A stretch of 64,000 nt of DNA from Ypsolopha sequella. Lineage: Eukaryota > Arthropoda > Insecta > Lepidoptera > Ypsolophidae. Below, piece after piece: positions 46,284-57,360 of the stretch (position 1 is the first letter of the stretch; every line of letters begins with the position of its first letter). The DNA lies in assembly GCA_934047225.1 (NCBI GenBank), contig OW203986.1, positions 18,293,221 to 18,357,220 of the forward strand. Reading direction: 5' to 3'. A program made the position numbers and the translations under genes. The notes beneath the pieces are model-generated. The model was not told the DNA's origin. It worked only from the letters and a program-made list of their open reading frames with translations, and searched no databases.

Positions 46284-46690
46284 ACTATGTAACTAAAATT
46301 AACGTGAAAATATATCCCGTAGTGTTTAATTTTGTATTGAGAAGTGAAATTATTTTTCGCGTAATCTCAAATTCTAACATGATCTCTTTAATAAACGGCT
46401 TCCATGCCGTATTAAGAAAAAGGTGTGCGTCTCTGTTGGAGCGCGTGCGTTCCACTTCCAACAGCTTGCTGAGCACGTTTGTAGACAGGTGGGACTCTCC
46501 GATTCTACGCCACTGGATTCGATTGCATGTCCATGTGTAGTGGGGCGTCGAATCACGCTTCTATACATGTAAGCTGTATTAGCATAAGTTACTAACAATA
46601 GCATAAGTTGTTTTATTACTAACATGTTTTATATGGATCTTTTATCTGAAATAAATAAATTTGATTTGATTGATTTGATTTGATTTTAAT
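46284..46690 (+). mobile_element. Jockey/CR1-like LINE 3' end
   Basis: The frame ending at 46540 gives the usual C-terminus of a non-LTR reverse transcriptase (LRKRCASLLERVRSTSNSLL, then DRWDSPILRHWIRLHV). It is followed by ~110 bp of 3' UTR, AATAAATAAA, and a (TTGAT)n-type tail. The reverse transcriptase core is absent; the piece before 46370 is decayed. In-frame fusion with the upstream SINE produces the apparent 112-residue frame, which is not a real protein. Confidence 0.7.
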
Positions 46691-46793
46691 TAGTTAATGT
46701 TGTCCAGTATGTTAAAAAGAACAAAAAACATGTGATTTTAATTTCTGAGTTTTTTACATCACAGACATATTTGGGGTGCAAATTGTGTAAGAA

Positions 46794-46967
46794 AATCTTA
46801 TTAATTTGACAGCTTAAAACGTACGGTTTCAATTGTCAAACTGCTATTTGACCAAGCAAATTAGCCAGTTTGACAAATAAAATCTTATTCATTTGACAGC
46901 TTAAAACGTACGGTTTCCATTGTCAAACTGCTATTTGACCAAGCAAATTCGCCAGTTTGACAAATAA
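46794..46967 (+). repeat. 87-bp unit in two tandem copies
   Basis: Units 46794-46880 and 46881-46967 differ at only a few positions. Each holds GACAGCTTAAAACGTACGGT and TTGACAAATAAAATCTTA. Confidence 0.9.
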
Positions 46968-46974
46968 AATCTTA

Positions 46975-47407
46975 CATTAAACGTCTTACGTTTCATACAC
47001 AATTCCAGAACTGGTTACGTCAAACACAGACCACTTAGGCGTTCGACATCTTATTGACCACGAACAAGTGTGAATTTTTCCGCCACTGCCGGGATGTTCC
47101 GGGATAATGCAGAAAGGGTACAAAGCAAGGAAAGAAAGATGAGATAATATGGAATGACATTTGTATAGAAGTGAAATTGCACAAATTGCACTGATGTGTT
47201 GCCGAAAAAGGTTTGCCCTCCTTATATGATGTCTATATTTTTTGTAATCTTTTTTTTTTGTAAACGCGCCTATAAATTTGTTTTCTTTCTTTCAAATTGA
47301 AATATTAATAAATTATTAAATTAATAAATCGTTGTAGCTTCTTTTGGGCGGTGTATCTTAATTCAAAAGAGATGTGTACTACTAACTGTCGCGTCTTTTG
47401 TGGTCAT
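46975..47407. other. No gene seen
   Basis: AT-rich; nothing recognised. Confidence 0.6.
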
Positions 47408-47602
47408 AATCATAAATGATGAATTAGATATTTATAATGTTTGCTTCAGTAAAAATGTAGATATATTCTCGAAATATATTTTTTATTTTGTTAAATATGT
47501 AGATATGTAGATGTATTCTCGAAATATTTTTTTTATATTGTAGAATATATCTACTTTTTTACTGAAGCAAAAACTATAAATATTTAATTCATCATTTATG
47601 AT
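47408..47602. mobile_element. Foldback element (~195 bp)
   Basis: AATCATAAATGATGAATTAG, TTTGCTTCAGTAAAAA and GTAGATATATTCT at the left recur inverted at the right. The centre duplicates GTAGATGTATTCTCGAAAT. Non-coding. Confidence 0.7.
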
Positions 47603-47792
47603 TAAATCAAATCCAAATTCAAATAGTTTATTTTGCAAAATAGGTGTACATAATACAGTTTTTACACGTCAAATTTAATTTTATAAAAATATATTATATA
47701 TAATATATAAATATATAAAATAATAAATGTACATGAACTAAATTAAAGGTTTATTTAATTTGTGTAGCAATATACCTATATATGTATGTATA

Positions 47793-47797
<5 letters not shown>

Positions 47798-47825
<28 letters not shown>

Positions 47826-47826
47826 A
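47798..47826. repeat. (AT)n microsatellite
   Basis: About 14 uninterrupted AT units. Confidence 0.9.
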
Positions 47827-47871
47827 GATTAAAATTATAGGTAATAATTTATATTATACAAAGTGAAATCC

Positions 47872-47975
47872 AATCAACCGCCCGAACCCATACTGGAGAC
47901 CCGGCCAGGGACCAGGAACAAGGTTCAATGATCACCAACCGAGCCCCCAGCACGAATCCAGGCGGCCGACCAAAC
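47872..47975. mobile_element. Small TIR element, relative at 58.26-58.5 kb
   Basis: TCAACCGCCCGAACCCATAC with TGGAGAC at the left and AGCACGAATCCAGGCGGCCG at the right form ~30-bp inverted ends. The interior GGAACAAGGTTCAATGATC recurs (inverted) at 58.42 kb. Confidence 0.45.
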
Positions 47976-48017
47976 ATCCTATTTACTACATACTAATAGG
48001 TTACATATATAAATACA

Positions 48018-48085
48018 TGCCTACCTCCGCCCATTCAACTAGTCTTGCTAAGAAGAAGGGCAAGAAACTTAGCAAGATCATGTCT
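48018..48085 (+). repeat. Second copy of the lysine-rich block
   Basis: ATGCCTACCTCCGCCCATTC through AAGAAGAAGGGCAAGAAAC matches 1417-1475 and encodes SLAKKKGKKLSK. It runs into a poly-T region and stops soon after. Confidence 0.6.
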
Positions 48086-48136
48086 TTTTTTTCAACATAA
48101 AACTTATACTATACATAGTATACATATAATATATTT

Positions 48137-48335
48137 GTGGATATATTAATAATTTGCAATATTCCGCTAAACAAATTCCACCCGCCCTCCCGCATAAAAC
48201 ATGCACAAGCAAAGCAAACAGAACGAGCACAAAATAAAGCAATCTTAAATAACAAGCAAGAAAACTTGTCGACACGTGTTTCGCCTCTAAACGAGGCATC
48301 CTCGGGATGTGTAGTCCATCCGACCGCTCAAAAGC
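48137..48335 (-). mobile_element. Inverted-repeat element with hammerhead-like module, copy 2
   Basis: GTGGATATATTAATAATTTG at the left and the same minus-strand module as at 42.1 kb: CCGAGGA (48299-48305), T, GCCTC stem, GAGGC, GAAA (48279-48282), CACGTGTCG. The right arm of the inverted repeat is missing. Frames 48078-48352 on both strands are translations of it. Confidence 0.55.
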
Positions 48336-48856
48336 AAAAATCCAATATATGACTTATATCTACTTCAACCAAGGGATAAGAAAAACAAGACAGGAGGAAT
48401 TCAGGTTAATGAAAAAAAGGAAAAGATATATATCTTTGTCTACCTGTCTCATATAGTCTTTTTCCTTTAACAGTCTGTAATTAATTAATGTTTAAACCGT
48501 AGAGGAATCATAAGTTAGGAAATTTTACTACTTAATTAAATTATAACCTATTATCATTTTCACTGTAACACCATGCTTCACCATCATCCAAATATTAAAT
48601 TATTTTATAATATGCCTTTTTCAATAGGCCCTGCTTAACAAAATTCCAAAGAAGGTCCTTGCTTTGTCAGACAATAAGTTTAAACCTTTGTCATAATAGT
48701 AGGTAGTTAGTATAATATCCCAAGCTATGTTATGATTCCTCTAAAATTAATGTTAATTAGTTAGTACATTTCTAGAAAATTTCTCATTTTTCGGGTAGTT
48801 TTACCGTATGACCTCCCTGATAAATTTTCGACTTAACTACTCAATTCTATTTTATG
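48336..48856. other. No gene seen
   Basis: AT-rich; nothing recognised. Confidence 0.6.
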
Positions 48857-49020
48857 TCAACATTATCATCGCTTACGTCGCTCAAAATTTGTACCTAAAA
48901 TCTATAAAATGTATTTAAATTTTCCCTTGAAAATGGTGTAAAATCTGAAACCTTGGAGAAAACATAAATAAAATAGTGTAGAAGTGCTTTTAATTCAAGA
49001 AGTAATAATAAAACTAAATA
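48857..49020 (+). repeat. Dispersed repeat, partner of 3.3-3.66 kb
   Basis: ACATTATCATCGCTTACGTC, TCCCTTGAAAATGGTG and GGAGAAAACATAAA follow the order seen at 3314-3440. Confidence 0.6.
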
Positions 49021-49837
49021 TTCTTAGTAGCTGTTAGAAAATTTCATTAAAAGCGGAACTACGAAGAGTAAAATCATCCAAAGACAATTTAACTAACTTA
49101 TTCTTTAAAAATAGGAGTTAATAAAGTGTGCCAACGTCGCCGCTTCGTCGCCTTGGAGATAGCTGAAGCGACAAGAGTAAACGTTTACTAAAGTAACAAA
49201 TAAAATGTCTGACTTTCTTCAACAACAGAATCAATAAATCACTCGTTCGAATCGAGAGACCCGATGCGAAATAAAATGTAAGTATTCTATTATCTGAAAA
49301 CAAGTCAGTGATTTATTTATACTAGTACAAAATAAAAGCTAAGAATGATCGAGAGATCGACCCATTACGCGTTCATACGAAATTGTCTCGTTTTTTCACG
49401 AAAAAGCAGCAAATCCACAAAAAATTGAAAATAAAACAATTATGAAAGAAAACGGGTGGGGCTGTGTCGATATTTTTTTTAAATAATATCAAAAGAAAAC
49501 AAATAAGTACAAAAACAACGCAAACAAATATCGATAAATATTACATAATTTATACTTGCGATTGTTTACAGTCGGTGAAACTTGGAAAGCATTTTGAAGA
49601 AAACGCACTTGTACTGTGTCTCACTATATTATCCTATAATTCACTCTACATCCAACTGGTTTCGAATATCAATCATTATTAATTTTGAAGGGTTTTTAGA
49701 TCTTTTTAATGCAAACTGCGTGATGTAAACAAATTTATAAATAAATAGTCTCTTTTGTAGTTTGTGTTAAAAGTATCTAAAAACCCTTGAAAATAAATTG
49801 ATATTCGACACCAGTTGGTATAAAGAAGTAAAAAATT
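49021..49837. other. No gene seen
   Basis: The frames 49118-49303 (-) and 49464-49682 (+) have no recognisable product. Confidence 0.55.
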
Positions 49838-50124
49838 AAACAAGTGCGAGTCGGACTCGCGCACGAAGGGTCCCGTACCATTATCTATAAAAACGGCAAA
49901 AAAAAAACATGTCTGTTGTATGGGAGCCCCCTTAAATATTTATTTTATTCTGTTTTTTAGTATTTATTGTTATAGCGGCAACAGAAATACATCATCTGTG
50001 AAAATTTCAACTGCCTAACTATCACGATTCATGAGATACAGCCTGGTGACAGACGGACAGACGGACAGCTGGGTTATAGTAATAGGGTCTCGTTGGTTAT
50101 CCATTGGGTACGGAACCCTAATAA
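49838..50124 (+). mobile_element. GTGCGAGTCGG...GGTACGGAACCCT repeat, full copy
   Basis: Starts ACAAGTGCGAGTCGGACTCG, passes TGTTGTATGGGAGCCCCC, TTATAGCGGCAACAGAAATA and GACAGACGGACAGACGGAC, and ends GGGTACGGAACCCTAAT. AGGGTCCCGTACC near the left and GGTACGGAACCCT at the right are inverted copies. I recognise this as a very common lepidopteran interspersed repeat. Fragments occur at 12.19/13.2, 24.77, 29.58, 60.67 and 61.74 kb. It is non-coding. Confidence 0.8.
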
Positions 50125-50569
50125 AGTGTGAATTAGTGTACAGGTGCTTCTTCTTCAAGATGATAAAATAACGTTTGGCTGCAACGATACAGTATACTTG
50201 TTTGGCTGCAATAAATTTTATGTATTTTATAGCGTTAGAGTCGTCATGTTTATTTAGAGCATCAAGGATTAAAGGAACCCTAAAAAGTAAGAGCTATCTG
50301 TCTAGGCATTGACCTGTTGTTTACTTAGTGCCATGTCGTGCGAGATCATTATTCTGCTAGTTCCAAGTAATTGCCGTCGGACTAGTGGACGGTAATATCC
50401 TTTGAGACCAGACGACAACAAACATGGAGAAATACTTATGTACTGCTACTTGCTTCGTCTACACGAGTTTCTATTATAAAATTAAGACTGAGTGTAAATG
50501 GACATTGAAATAAGAGATAATGCGGGAAATAAAGTGAAAAGTCTTACGCTCTTGTATGGGCAGCCAAAA
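50125..50569. other. No gene seen
   Basis: No supported frame. Confidence 0.55.
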
Positions 50570-50725
50570 GGCAAGATTGGCGGTTAATAATGGAGTGCTA
50601 GCTCCTACACTTATGTATGGTAGTGAATGTTGGGTATAGCAAGATAAATGTCATAGAAGAGTGAATGCAGTAGAAATGCGTTCCTTGGAGAGTATGTGTG
50701 GTTTAACATTGTATAATTGAATAAA
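50570..50725 (+). pseudogene. RTE-like LINE reverse transcriptase fragment
   Basis: Plus-strand translation gives VNNGVLAPTLMYGSECWV, a stop, then RVNAVEMRSLESMCGLTLYN. This is the conserved region just after the RT core in this LINE type. Stop codons show it is dead. It belongs with the 3' piece at 50945-51160. Confidence 0.75.
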
Positions 50726-50940
50726 TAATATTTGTAAGCCTTTCTTTTGGCCTTTTATTGCTTAAAATAGATAATAATATATAAATAAAAAATTATTATT
50801 TCGTTTCGAAATATATTTCGGCCAATTTGTGGCCGTCGTCAGTCGAATAAGTAAATAAGAAAGATATTTGACATGTACATATACATGTCAAATATACTTA
50901 TTTATTTATTACTTATTTATTTATTTATTAACTATATCAA
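50726..50940 (-). mobile_element. Penelope-like module inserted in LINE relic
   Basis: The minus strand reads CTGACGA (50836-50842), C, GGCC, loop ACAAATT, GGCC, GAAA (50816-50819), TATATTTC. This is the least damaged hammerhead-like core after the one at 60.4 kb. An adjacent palindrome (ATTTGACATGTACATATACA) and a TTTA-rich tract lie to its right. Confidence 0.5.
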
Positions 50941-50944
50941 AGTA

Positions 50945-51160
50945 GAGTGAATGCAGTGGAAATGCGTTCCATAAGACTTATGCTGACCAAATTGGCGACA
51001 TACTGAAGAAGGGCCATGTCAAAAGTACCCGGAATAGAAGAGCTTGTATGACTAGATTGATGGATGTGGAAGAGGCGAAAGAGGTGTGTCTGGATCGTAG
51101 AAAATAGAAATCTGTAGTCTCTGCCTACCCCTCAGGGAGATACGCGTGTATGTATGTTAA
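50945..51160 (+). pseudogene. RTE-like LINE C-terminus and tail
   Basis: Begins with a second copy of the RVNAVEMRS block. It then gives DQIGDILKKGHVKSTRNR, ACMTRLMDVEEAKEVCLD, a stop, and SVVSAYPSGR. It ends in a GTATGTATG tail. The part between VEMRS and DQIG is deleted. Confidence 0.8.
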
Positions 51161-51587
51161 TGGATAGATATCTTAAAATAAAACCACTTAATTTACTGAG
51201 CATACTGAATAACTTACCCAAAGAAAAAATACTGTGGAAATATAAAAAATATTTACACCTTTCCTTACAAAAATACCTACTCTGAATTTTGTATGGGTCG
51301 GGTAGATATTACTAGAGTTTGCCCCGAACTTTGAACTCGTGACCCGTGACTCTTACAGCCCCATATCTGGGCAACCTCTTGACCGACTTGGCTCATGTTC
51401 GAACTTAAAAACTGTTTTTGTCTCATTTATTCACCTACCAAATTTTATGACTTTCCGATCAATGATGCTCAAGTTGTCGTCTCACAAACACTCATACATA
51501 TAAACGCTGGATTGTTCAAGACGACTCTGAGAACTTTGCTTACTTCGCTCGCTCATTCAATTATATCAGATTTTTGATAAACGGTGC
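51161..51587. other. No gene seen
   Basis: Frame 51395-51577 unassigned. 51310-51350 (TTTGAACTCGTGACCCGTGA) may be a decayed SINE head. Confidence 0.5.
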
Positions 51588-51790
51588 TTTAGTTTCCACA
51601 TATCATCACGACATAAATATATTCCGAGGTTAGGGTCACCTCATACACCCTCTTTTCCTCTTTCACAACCCAACAAGCCGTACTTCGGGCACAAAGACAT
51701 GCTTTTCACTAAAGTGTTTTGTTCACCGGTAAGTGGTAAGTACATACACAATTACTATGCACATAAATTCCGAAAACTGTTTAAGGTTAA
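51588..51790 (-). mobile_element. tRNA-derived SINE, body
   Basis: ACGACATAAATATATTCCG, GCCGTACTTCGGGCACAAAG and TGTTCACCGGTAAGTGG follow the SINE order; the head is absent. Confidence 0.6.
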
Positions 51791-51796
51791 ACGCCG

Positions 51797-52162
51797 TCAG
51801 TCGCTTAGCACAAAGTGCATAACTTAACTTTGTATTTCTTGCTTACATGTTAAAAATTTAAAAGCATTTTGGTATGTGGCAGTTAACACCAATAGTTCAT
51901 ATTAGTGAGCTTTATAAATCATGAATTTGAAATTTAATGCACAATTAGTCATGATCTTGTCTAAACAAAGTTAAAATACCATTTTAAGTTGGTATTGAGA
52001 AAATCATGACTAATTAGGTAAACAACTTCCAACTTTTGCTTTATAAAGCTCAGTAATACTGTACTAGTGGCGTCAAATGCCAGATACCAACATGTTTTTC
52101 AATTTTAAATTTTAAACAAGAAAAACAAATTTAAGTTATGCACTTTGTGCTAAGCTACTGGT
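51797..52162. mobile_element. Foldback MITE (~366 bp)
   Basis: Arms of about 180 bp: GCTTAGCACAAAGTGCATAA at the left and its inverse at the right (52137-52155). They continue through TTGGTATGTGGCA, GAGCTTTATAAA and TTAGTCATGAT. Non-coding. Confidence 0.8.
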
Positions 52163-53394
52163 GACCTTTAGGTCATACTAATCTGGAACACGGCAGACGA
52201 GCCGAAGGAAGCAGGGCACTACGTATCTTTTCTCGAAGCGTTTCGTCATATTTTTGAACCCTCGTATAGCTTAGGCCTAGAGAACTCAAATTTTTAGGAT
52301 CAATTTGACCCGCGGGTGTATCATAAGTAACAGAAATAAAACAAAAAATAAACTCGTTATCTCTATGTAACACCAGAATTTTCAATTATTATAATTTAAA
52401 ATTTTTCAAATTCTTAATTATTGCATTAAAGCCAAATGTACCGAATTTCGTGCTTTTAACACCATTCGTAACTTTTACATGGAAAATCGGTGTGTACCAC
52501 CACGACTATGAAAAATATTCTGTAGTGATCAAAATAATATTTTTATACGAAGACAGACTTTGCAAGCACAGCCATTGTCGGGCGAAAGTTTTGAATACTT
52601 TCATTGAAAGTTGTGTTTTTCAGCCAGGGACGATGAATGGCAGATGCCGCAGCTTAAATGATTTTATCTTTGAAGGGTTATGAAAGATTTTTGGCATAAA
52701 ACAGCAGCTTTTGTATAAAAAGAGAGGGAGTTTTTGACCGTCTACTTACTAAAGCAAATCTCGAGATAAACTTGTCTCATTAAGGGTTTAGGTGACCTGA
52801 GATTGAGTAACTCATTTTGCATCAAGTAGAACTTAACTCTATGACGTTTCATTATTATTTAAAATAGCGCGCTCTGAGCCATGGCTGTAACGACAACCGA
52901 AATATCACGCACTCTCGAAAAACTGCGTTTTTATTTAATAATTCGGGTTTTGGTTGAAAAAGAAACACGATTTGTTCAAACTAGCTAGATATAATTAAAA
53001 AAAAAATTTATAAATTAACAACCAACTAAATTCTGAATTCGATACTCGAGAGAAAATCAATATAAAGTCTTAAATCAGTAAAATAGAGGTTTATAAAAGA
53101 TTTTATTAACAGTACACATATGTATCAATTGATGTGGTTTGTTCAAACTTACTTCATAAGCGTTACGAAAACATGTGTGTATTTTTTTTATGAATGTAGG
53201 TTTCCTGATTATTGCAAAAAAATAATCCAAAGTTTGTCATTTTATTTCTATTTGCCTCATATTTCCTCTTAAGCTATGAATGCTCAAGTATATGTCCCTG
53301 GGAAAAAAAATCCACAAAACATACTGTCTTTACTCACAATAGTGTTGAGTTGATGTAATTCAAAGTTATATCGAAGTATATTATTATGTTTCCG
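52163..53394. other. No gene seen
   Basis: Frames 52173-52385 (-) and 52450-52683 (+) have no recognisable product. An (AT)n tract lies at 53395-53417. Confidence 0.5.
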
Positions 53395-53479
53395 TATATA
53401 TATATATATATATATATCTCTTAATTAATATTTACATAAATTATAGAATTAAATGAGACTTGGTGATAATTCATGATTT

Positions 53480-53580
53480 ATATAAAAACGGCTCACCTCA
53501 ATACGTGTTATGATCGGGAAAGCCGACCAGTTTCAGCAGATTTAGACTGCCTTCATCTGGGCGAGTTAAGACGTTTACGC
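53480..53580 (+). mobile_element. Single arm related to the 19.0-kb palindrome
   Basis: AAACGGCTCACCTCAATACG, AAGCCGACCAGTTTCAGCAG and AGACTGCCTTCATCTGGGCG match one arm of 18997-19246. The opposite arm is missing. Confidence 0.65.
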
Positions 53581-53864
53581 GACGACGCGATGTTACGCCT
53601 CACACGCCAGATTAATTATGTTTGCTGAAGGGCTTTACAGTCTCCGCTATGTAGAAAGATTTAAATTTAAGGAAGGTGCAAATAAAAATATAAAATTATA
53701 ACTAAATAATCCTAAAAATACTGAAAACTGAATCTACTTATCATTCAATACATCTTTGTCGTGGATACATAAAAACGCAATTCGAAATCATGTTGGACTT
53801 GCCCTTACAAAATTCACAATATGTTTTTAAAATTGCTTAGGATACATGAAAATATACTTTATTT

Positions 53865-54400
53865 GAAAACTACCTATTGCTCGCGACTTCGTCCGCTTGG
53901 AAAAAGATAATGCGGCCACAGTGTAATCCGTTGGGAATCCCGCAATAAAAAGTATCCCAGTTTTTAAGTTGGATAATAAGTTATCGAACTCGATAAATAA
54001 GTGATTTCCTTTCCTTATTTTTTATAATCCATATCTTACTGCTGAGGATTGTACAGTGGTAACAGCATTAAAAGTCGATTAGTAGTTTTTGCGTGCTGCA
54101 TGAAATACCGACAAAAATTCCGTTCAATTTTTTGGAGTATATTTTGAGTATAGCCCTTCATCGCTAGGAATTACAATTTGCTATGTATGTAACTTCTAAC
54201 TTCTAACAGTCGAAAAGTCATTTCCAAAAATGTCTAAATGAAGATAATATTTTTTTCCGACATCTGATTTTAATGAAACAAAGCCTATATTCTAACCTAA
54301 ATAAAGCTCTGTCCACTTGTCAAAATTACATAAATATCCGTTCAGTGGTTTCGGAAATATGCGTGAACATACAGACAAACAGACAAACAGACAGACAGAC
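53865..54400 (+). mobile_element. Lepidopteran-type interspersed repeat
   Basis: Opens with TGCTCGCGACTTCGTCCGC and closes with CGTTCAGTGGTTTCGG, then GAACATACAGACAAACAGAC. This opening and closing are typical of an abundant lepidopteran non-coding repeat. The interior is diverged. Its right end overlaps the next palindrome. Confidence 0.55.
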
Positions 54401-54480
54401 AGACTATTTTTTAGTCACGCGGGCTTTATTTTTATTACTTTTCTTCAATGTACAGACACACCGGGTTCTACTCTCTTATC

Positions 54481-54531
<51 letters not shown>

Positions 54532-54816
54532 CTATTTTATTTATGATATTATTCCATATTCGACTGACGACGATTCCAAGTGGATCGAAATATATATCGA
54601 AAATTTTCTTTTTTATTCAATTTCTACTTTAATATTAGTAAGAATCTATATACATATATATATATATACATATGATAAGAGAGTAGAACCCGGTGTGTCT
54701 GTACATTGAAGAAAAGTAATAAAAATAAAGCCCGCGTGACTAAAAAATAGTCTGTCTGTCTGTCTGTTTGTCTGTATGTTCACGCACATCTATGAAACCA
54801 CTGAACGGATATTTAT
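54331..54816. mobile_element. Palindrome (~165-bp arms) with hammerhead-like centre
   Basis: The arms run from AAATATCCGTTCAGTGGTTT through (ACAG)n, CACGCGGGCTTTATTTTTAT and ACACCGGGTTCTACTCTC to (AT)n, and recur inverted at 54655-54816. The centre reads CTGACGA (54564-54570), C, a bulged stem GATTCC/GGATC, GAAA (54587-54590), TATATATC. The 119- and 130-codon frames here are translations of this repeat. Confidence 0.75.
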
Positions 54817-56667
54817 ATAATAAAACGGTTAAAAAAGCTTTCAAAGTCAAAATATTTATTATGATATATTGATGATATACATTTACGCAGGTATGTTTCT
54901 TTAAGCAAAATGTTAATTATGATCTACCAATTATTTGGTTCCAATTACACCCGGTATACAAAAAATATATATTTAACACACACTGGGTCGTAAAGAAAGG
55001 CCCCGAGCTCGAGATATGAGATTTGGCAGCTACACGTAAAAGAGTAGCAGCTGTCGATACAATAGCAAAATATGTTACATTTATTATACCTACTGGTGAA
55101 AAAGGTATAGGGACACATAAATCAGTTTAGTGTGTATTAATACATAAATATGAATTTGATATACTGTTCCACTTTAGTTATTGATTTACGTATATTACGA
55201 GTAGTTTTTAGTATATATCCAAAGTCTATGGTTTCTATTCTTCTTTCAAGACGTCATCAAGCAATGAAAGTAAACTCTGTACGCAAAGCAATTTTTTTTT
55301 GTTGCGAGTGAATCCCGAGCAAGCGAAGGATTCTATTTTAGAATCCTAGGCGAGGGATTCAAAGGCACAAGAAACAAAATAAATTTGTTCTCGCGTGACA
55401 CATACAACTTTTTACCTCACTAGCGAGAAAACACAAGATGTAAAGTAAAGACACTATCTTTTCGAACGAATTTGAATAAGAATTCAGTGTTTTTATTTTT
55501 CTTTAAATAATATATTATATAAAAATATTGCAGATGAAAAAAAGTCTGAGAATGTCAATTGAATCCTAAAAGCCGTCAAAATCGGAAAACCTTTGATAAA
55601 TCGATCGACAACGCAAATCAATCAAAACAATCATCACGCGAGCGTTTTACTCTATCCGTTTCCGGTAGAAGTTCATTGGTTTAGTTTATACGGAGTCCAT
55701 AGTCTCTTGTACAGATTCACCTGAAAATAAAAACAAAATAAAATTCGTAGATATAAAACCTCGAAAGCAAATTTTCAACAAAAAACAAATAATGAAAATA
55801 GCTATTGAATTACAGGACTTATGAACTCATGAATATTCCAGAAAATTTCGGCAATTTCATAGTTAATGAGCTATTATTTTTTAAATTGTTTATTGTAAGT
55901 ACCCAATTATGGTGCAAATAAATGCTATTAATCACTTAGTAAATTATTTTCTATTCCAATTCAACATCTTAATCTTGAAATTGATGTTCTAAAAATAAAG
56001 GAACTTATTTACTATTATATATAATTTACTTAGAGTACCCGGCAGAAAATAAAGCAGTTCGCCTATCTTCATAGAGCATCGTCTCTATTATAGGACTGTT
56101 TAGTGCTTCGTGCGACAGAGATAACACTACGACACGATGTGCATTATTTACTGCCACGACCTGTACAACGGTTACGAGTGGAACTGCTAACAATAAGTAC
56201 TCGTAGAATCGCCCTAAGAAGTTGTTTCTTTGTCACTTCCTTATTGAACCCCCTCAAATCCTTCGAAAATAAATGGCAAATCTGCTACATTCCTTCTACA
56301 ATATGTCAAATAACTCATCCCGTGATGGATTCTTACATAGGTTTCCAGATCGATACAACACTGCCTATGCCTGCACTATGAATGAATACAGCATGATTTT
56401 ATAGGTCGTACGTATGAGTGAGTGACCCACATTTAAAGGTCACATCTCTCTTTATACTGAAAACAATGCTTTTTGTCTCCTATTGTCTCTTAGGATTATC
56501 GCCTCATGAAAATAGGCTCAGGTATTCTGATCGTATTTTACGGTGCTGTCAAAAATGTAAACCGTTTTACTGAAGGCTCAGTGTTTGTCCGTCCTAACCA
56601 CAGAAATATATTGAACTAGAAGCCACAAGCTACCTTGTATGTCCTTGGTGAGCGAAATTCGCTAACT
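54817..56667. other. No gene seen
   Basis: AT-rich. The 92-codon frame at 56103-56381 has no recognisable domain and no matching splice context. Nothing else supported. Confidence 0.5.
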
Positions 56668-56904
56668 TTAATTCCTATGCACCAAACATGCTTTCGCGTT
56701 TGGACAATTTAGCATAATAAATCAAAATATTTTTAACAAATACATTTGTTATGACATTTTACATTATAATTTTTCAGATTTGTCACAAGTATCACAATGA
56801 TCAAGAAAAAAACAGAATGATCACTTAATGCTAAATAAAATTGATTGATTTAATTTGCTAAATGGTCCAAACGCGAGAGCATGTTTGGCGTTACCGACCC
56901 TTAA
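56668..56904. mobile_element. TTAA-flanked MITE, family M3, copy 2
   Basis: The right end ACCGACCCTTAA and the inverted left end enclose ~50-bp arms sharing CCAAACATGCTTTCGCGTTT and GGACAATTTAGCA. 237 bp, non-coding. The left terminal bases are decayed (TTAATTCC). Confidence 0.7.
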
Positions 56905-57095
56905 GTCTCATGTTACGACTTTACGAGTATGTCTTACAATTCCTTCTAAAATTCAAACCGCTTTCAACCGTTTTCTCAGTAAAATGAAACGCTTGGTTCT
57001 TACAGAGTTTGATGCATTTGCCTCACCTCCCTCAATCTATATCTGTGGTACCATATACTAAGTATTACTACGTAGTAATATTAAGTCTAAGGTGG

Positions 57096-57210
57096 TACAG
57101 TGGAGACCGCATCAAGTAAGACACATTGGACTTTGTACGTATCTTATATTCTTCTCTGTAGGGGCTAATGTCGTACTGCAAGTGTATAGCTTGATGTGGT
57201 CTCCACTGTA
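57096..57210. mobile_element. TA-ended TIR element (115 bp)
   Basis: TACAGTGGAGACCGCATCAA at the left and, inverted, TACAGTGGAGACCACATCAA at the right. TA at each edge suggests a Tc1/mariner-type target. Non-coding. Confidence 0.75.
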
Positions 57211-57360
57211 CTAACACCAGAACGTCTTACCGTTGAAAGGAATACTGCGAGATTTCACCCAGCTGCCTTCAGATAAGTAGGCCAAAGTTCGATCACTAGA
57301 TCATGGAGGTTGTTACCAGGCGGTCAAATTGTAATCAATAAGTATAAAATAATATAAATA

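Noticed and set aside
46202..46540. 112-residue protein
   Set aside because: It is a chance fusion of a SINE translation with the C-terminus of a LINE reverse transcriptase.
54273..54709. Overlapping 119- and 130-codon frames
   Set aside because: They translate (ACAG)n and (AT)n tracts inside the palindrome.
56103..56381. 92-codon frame as a host exon
   Set aside because: No recognisable domain or convincing splice sites, and composition is like random non-coding DNA.
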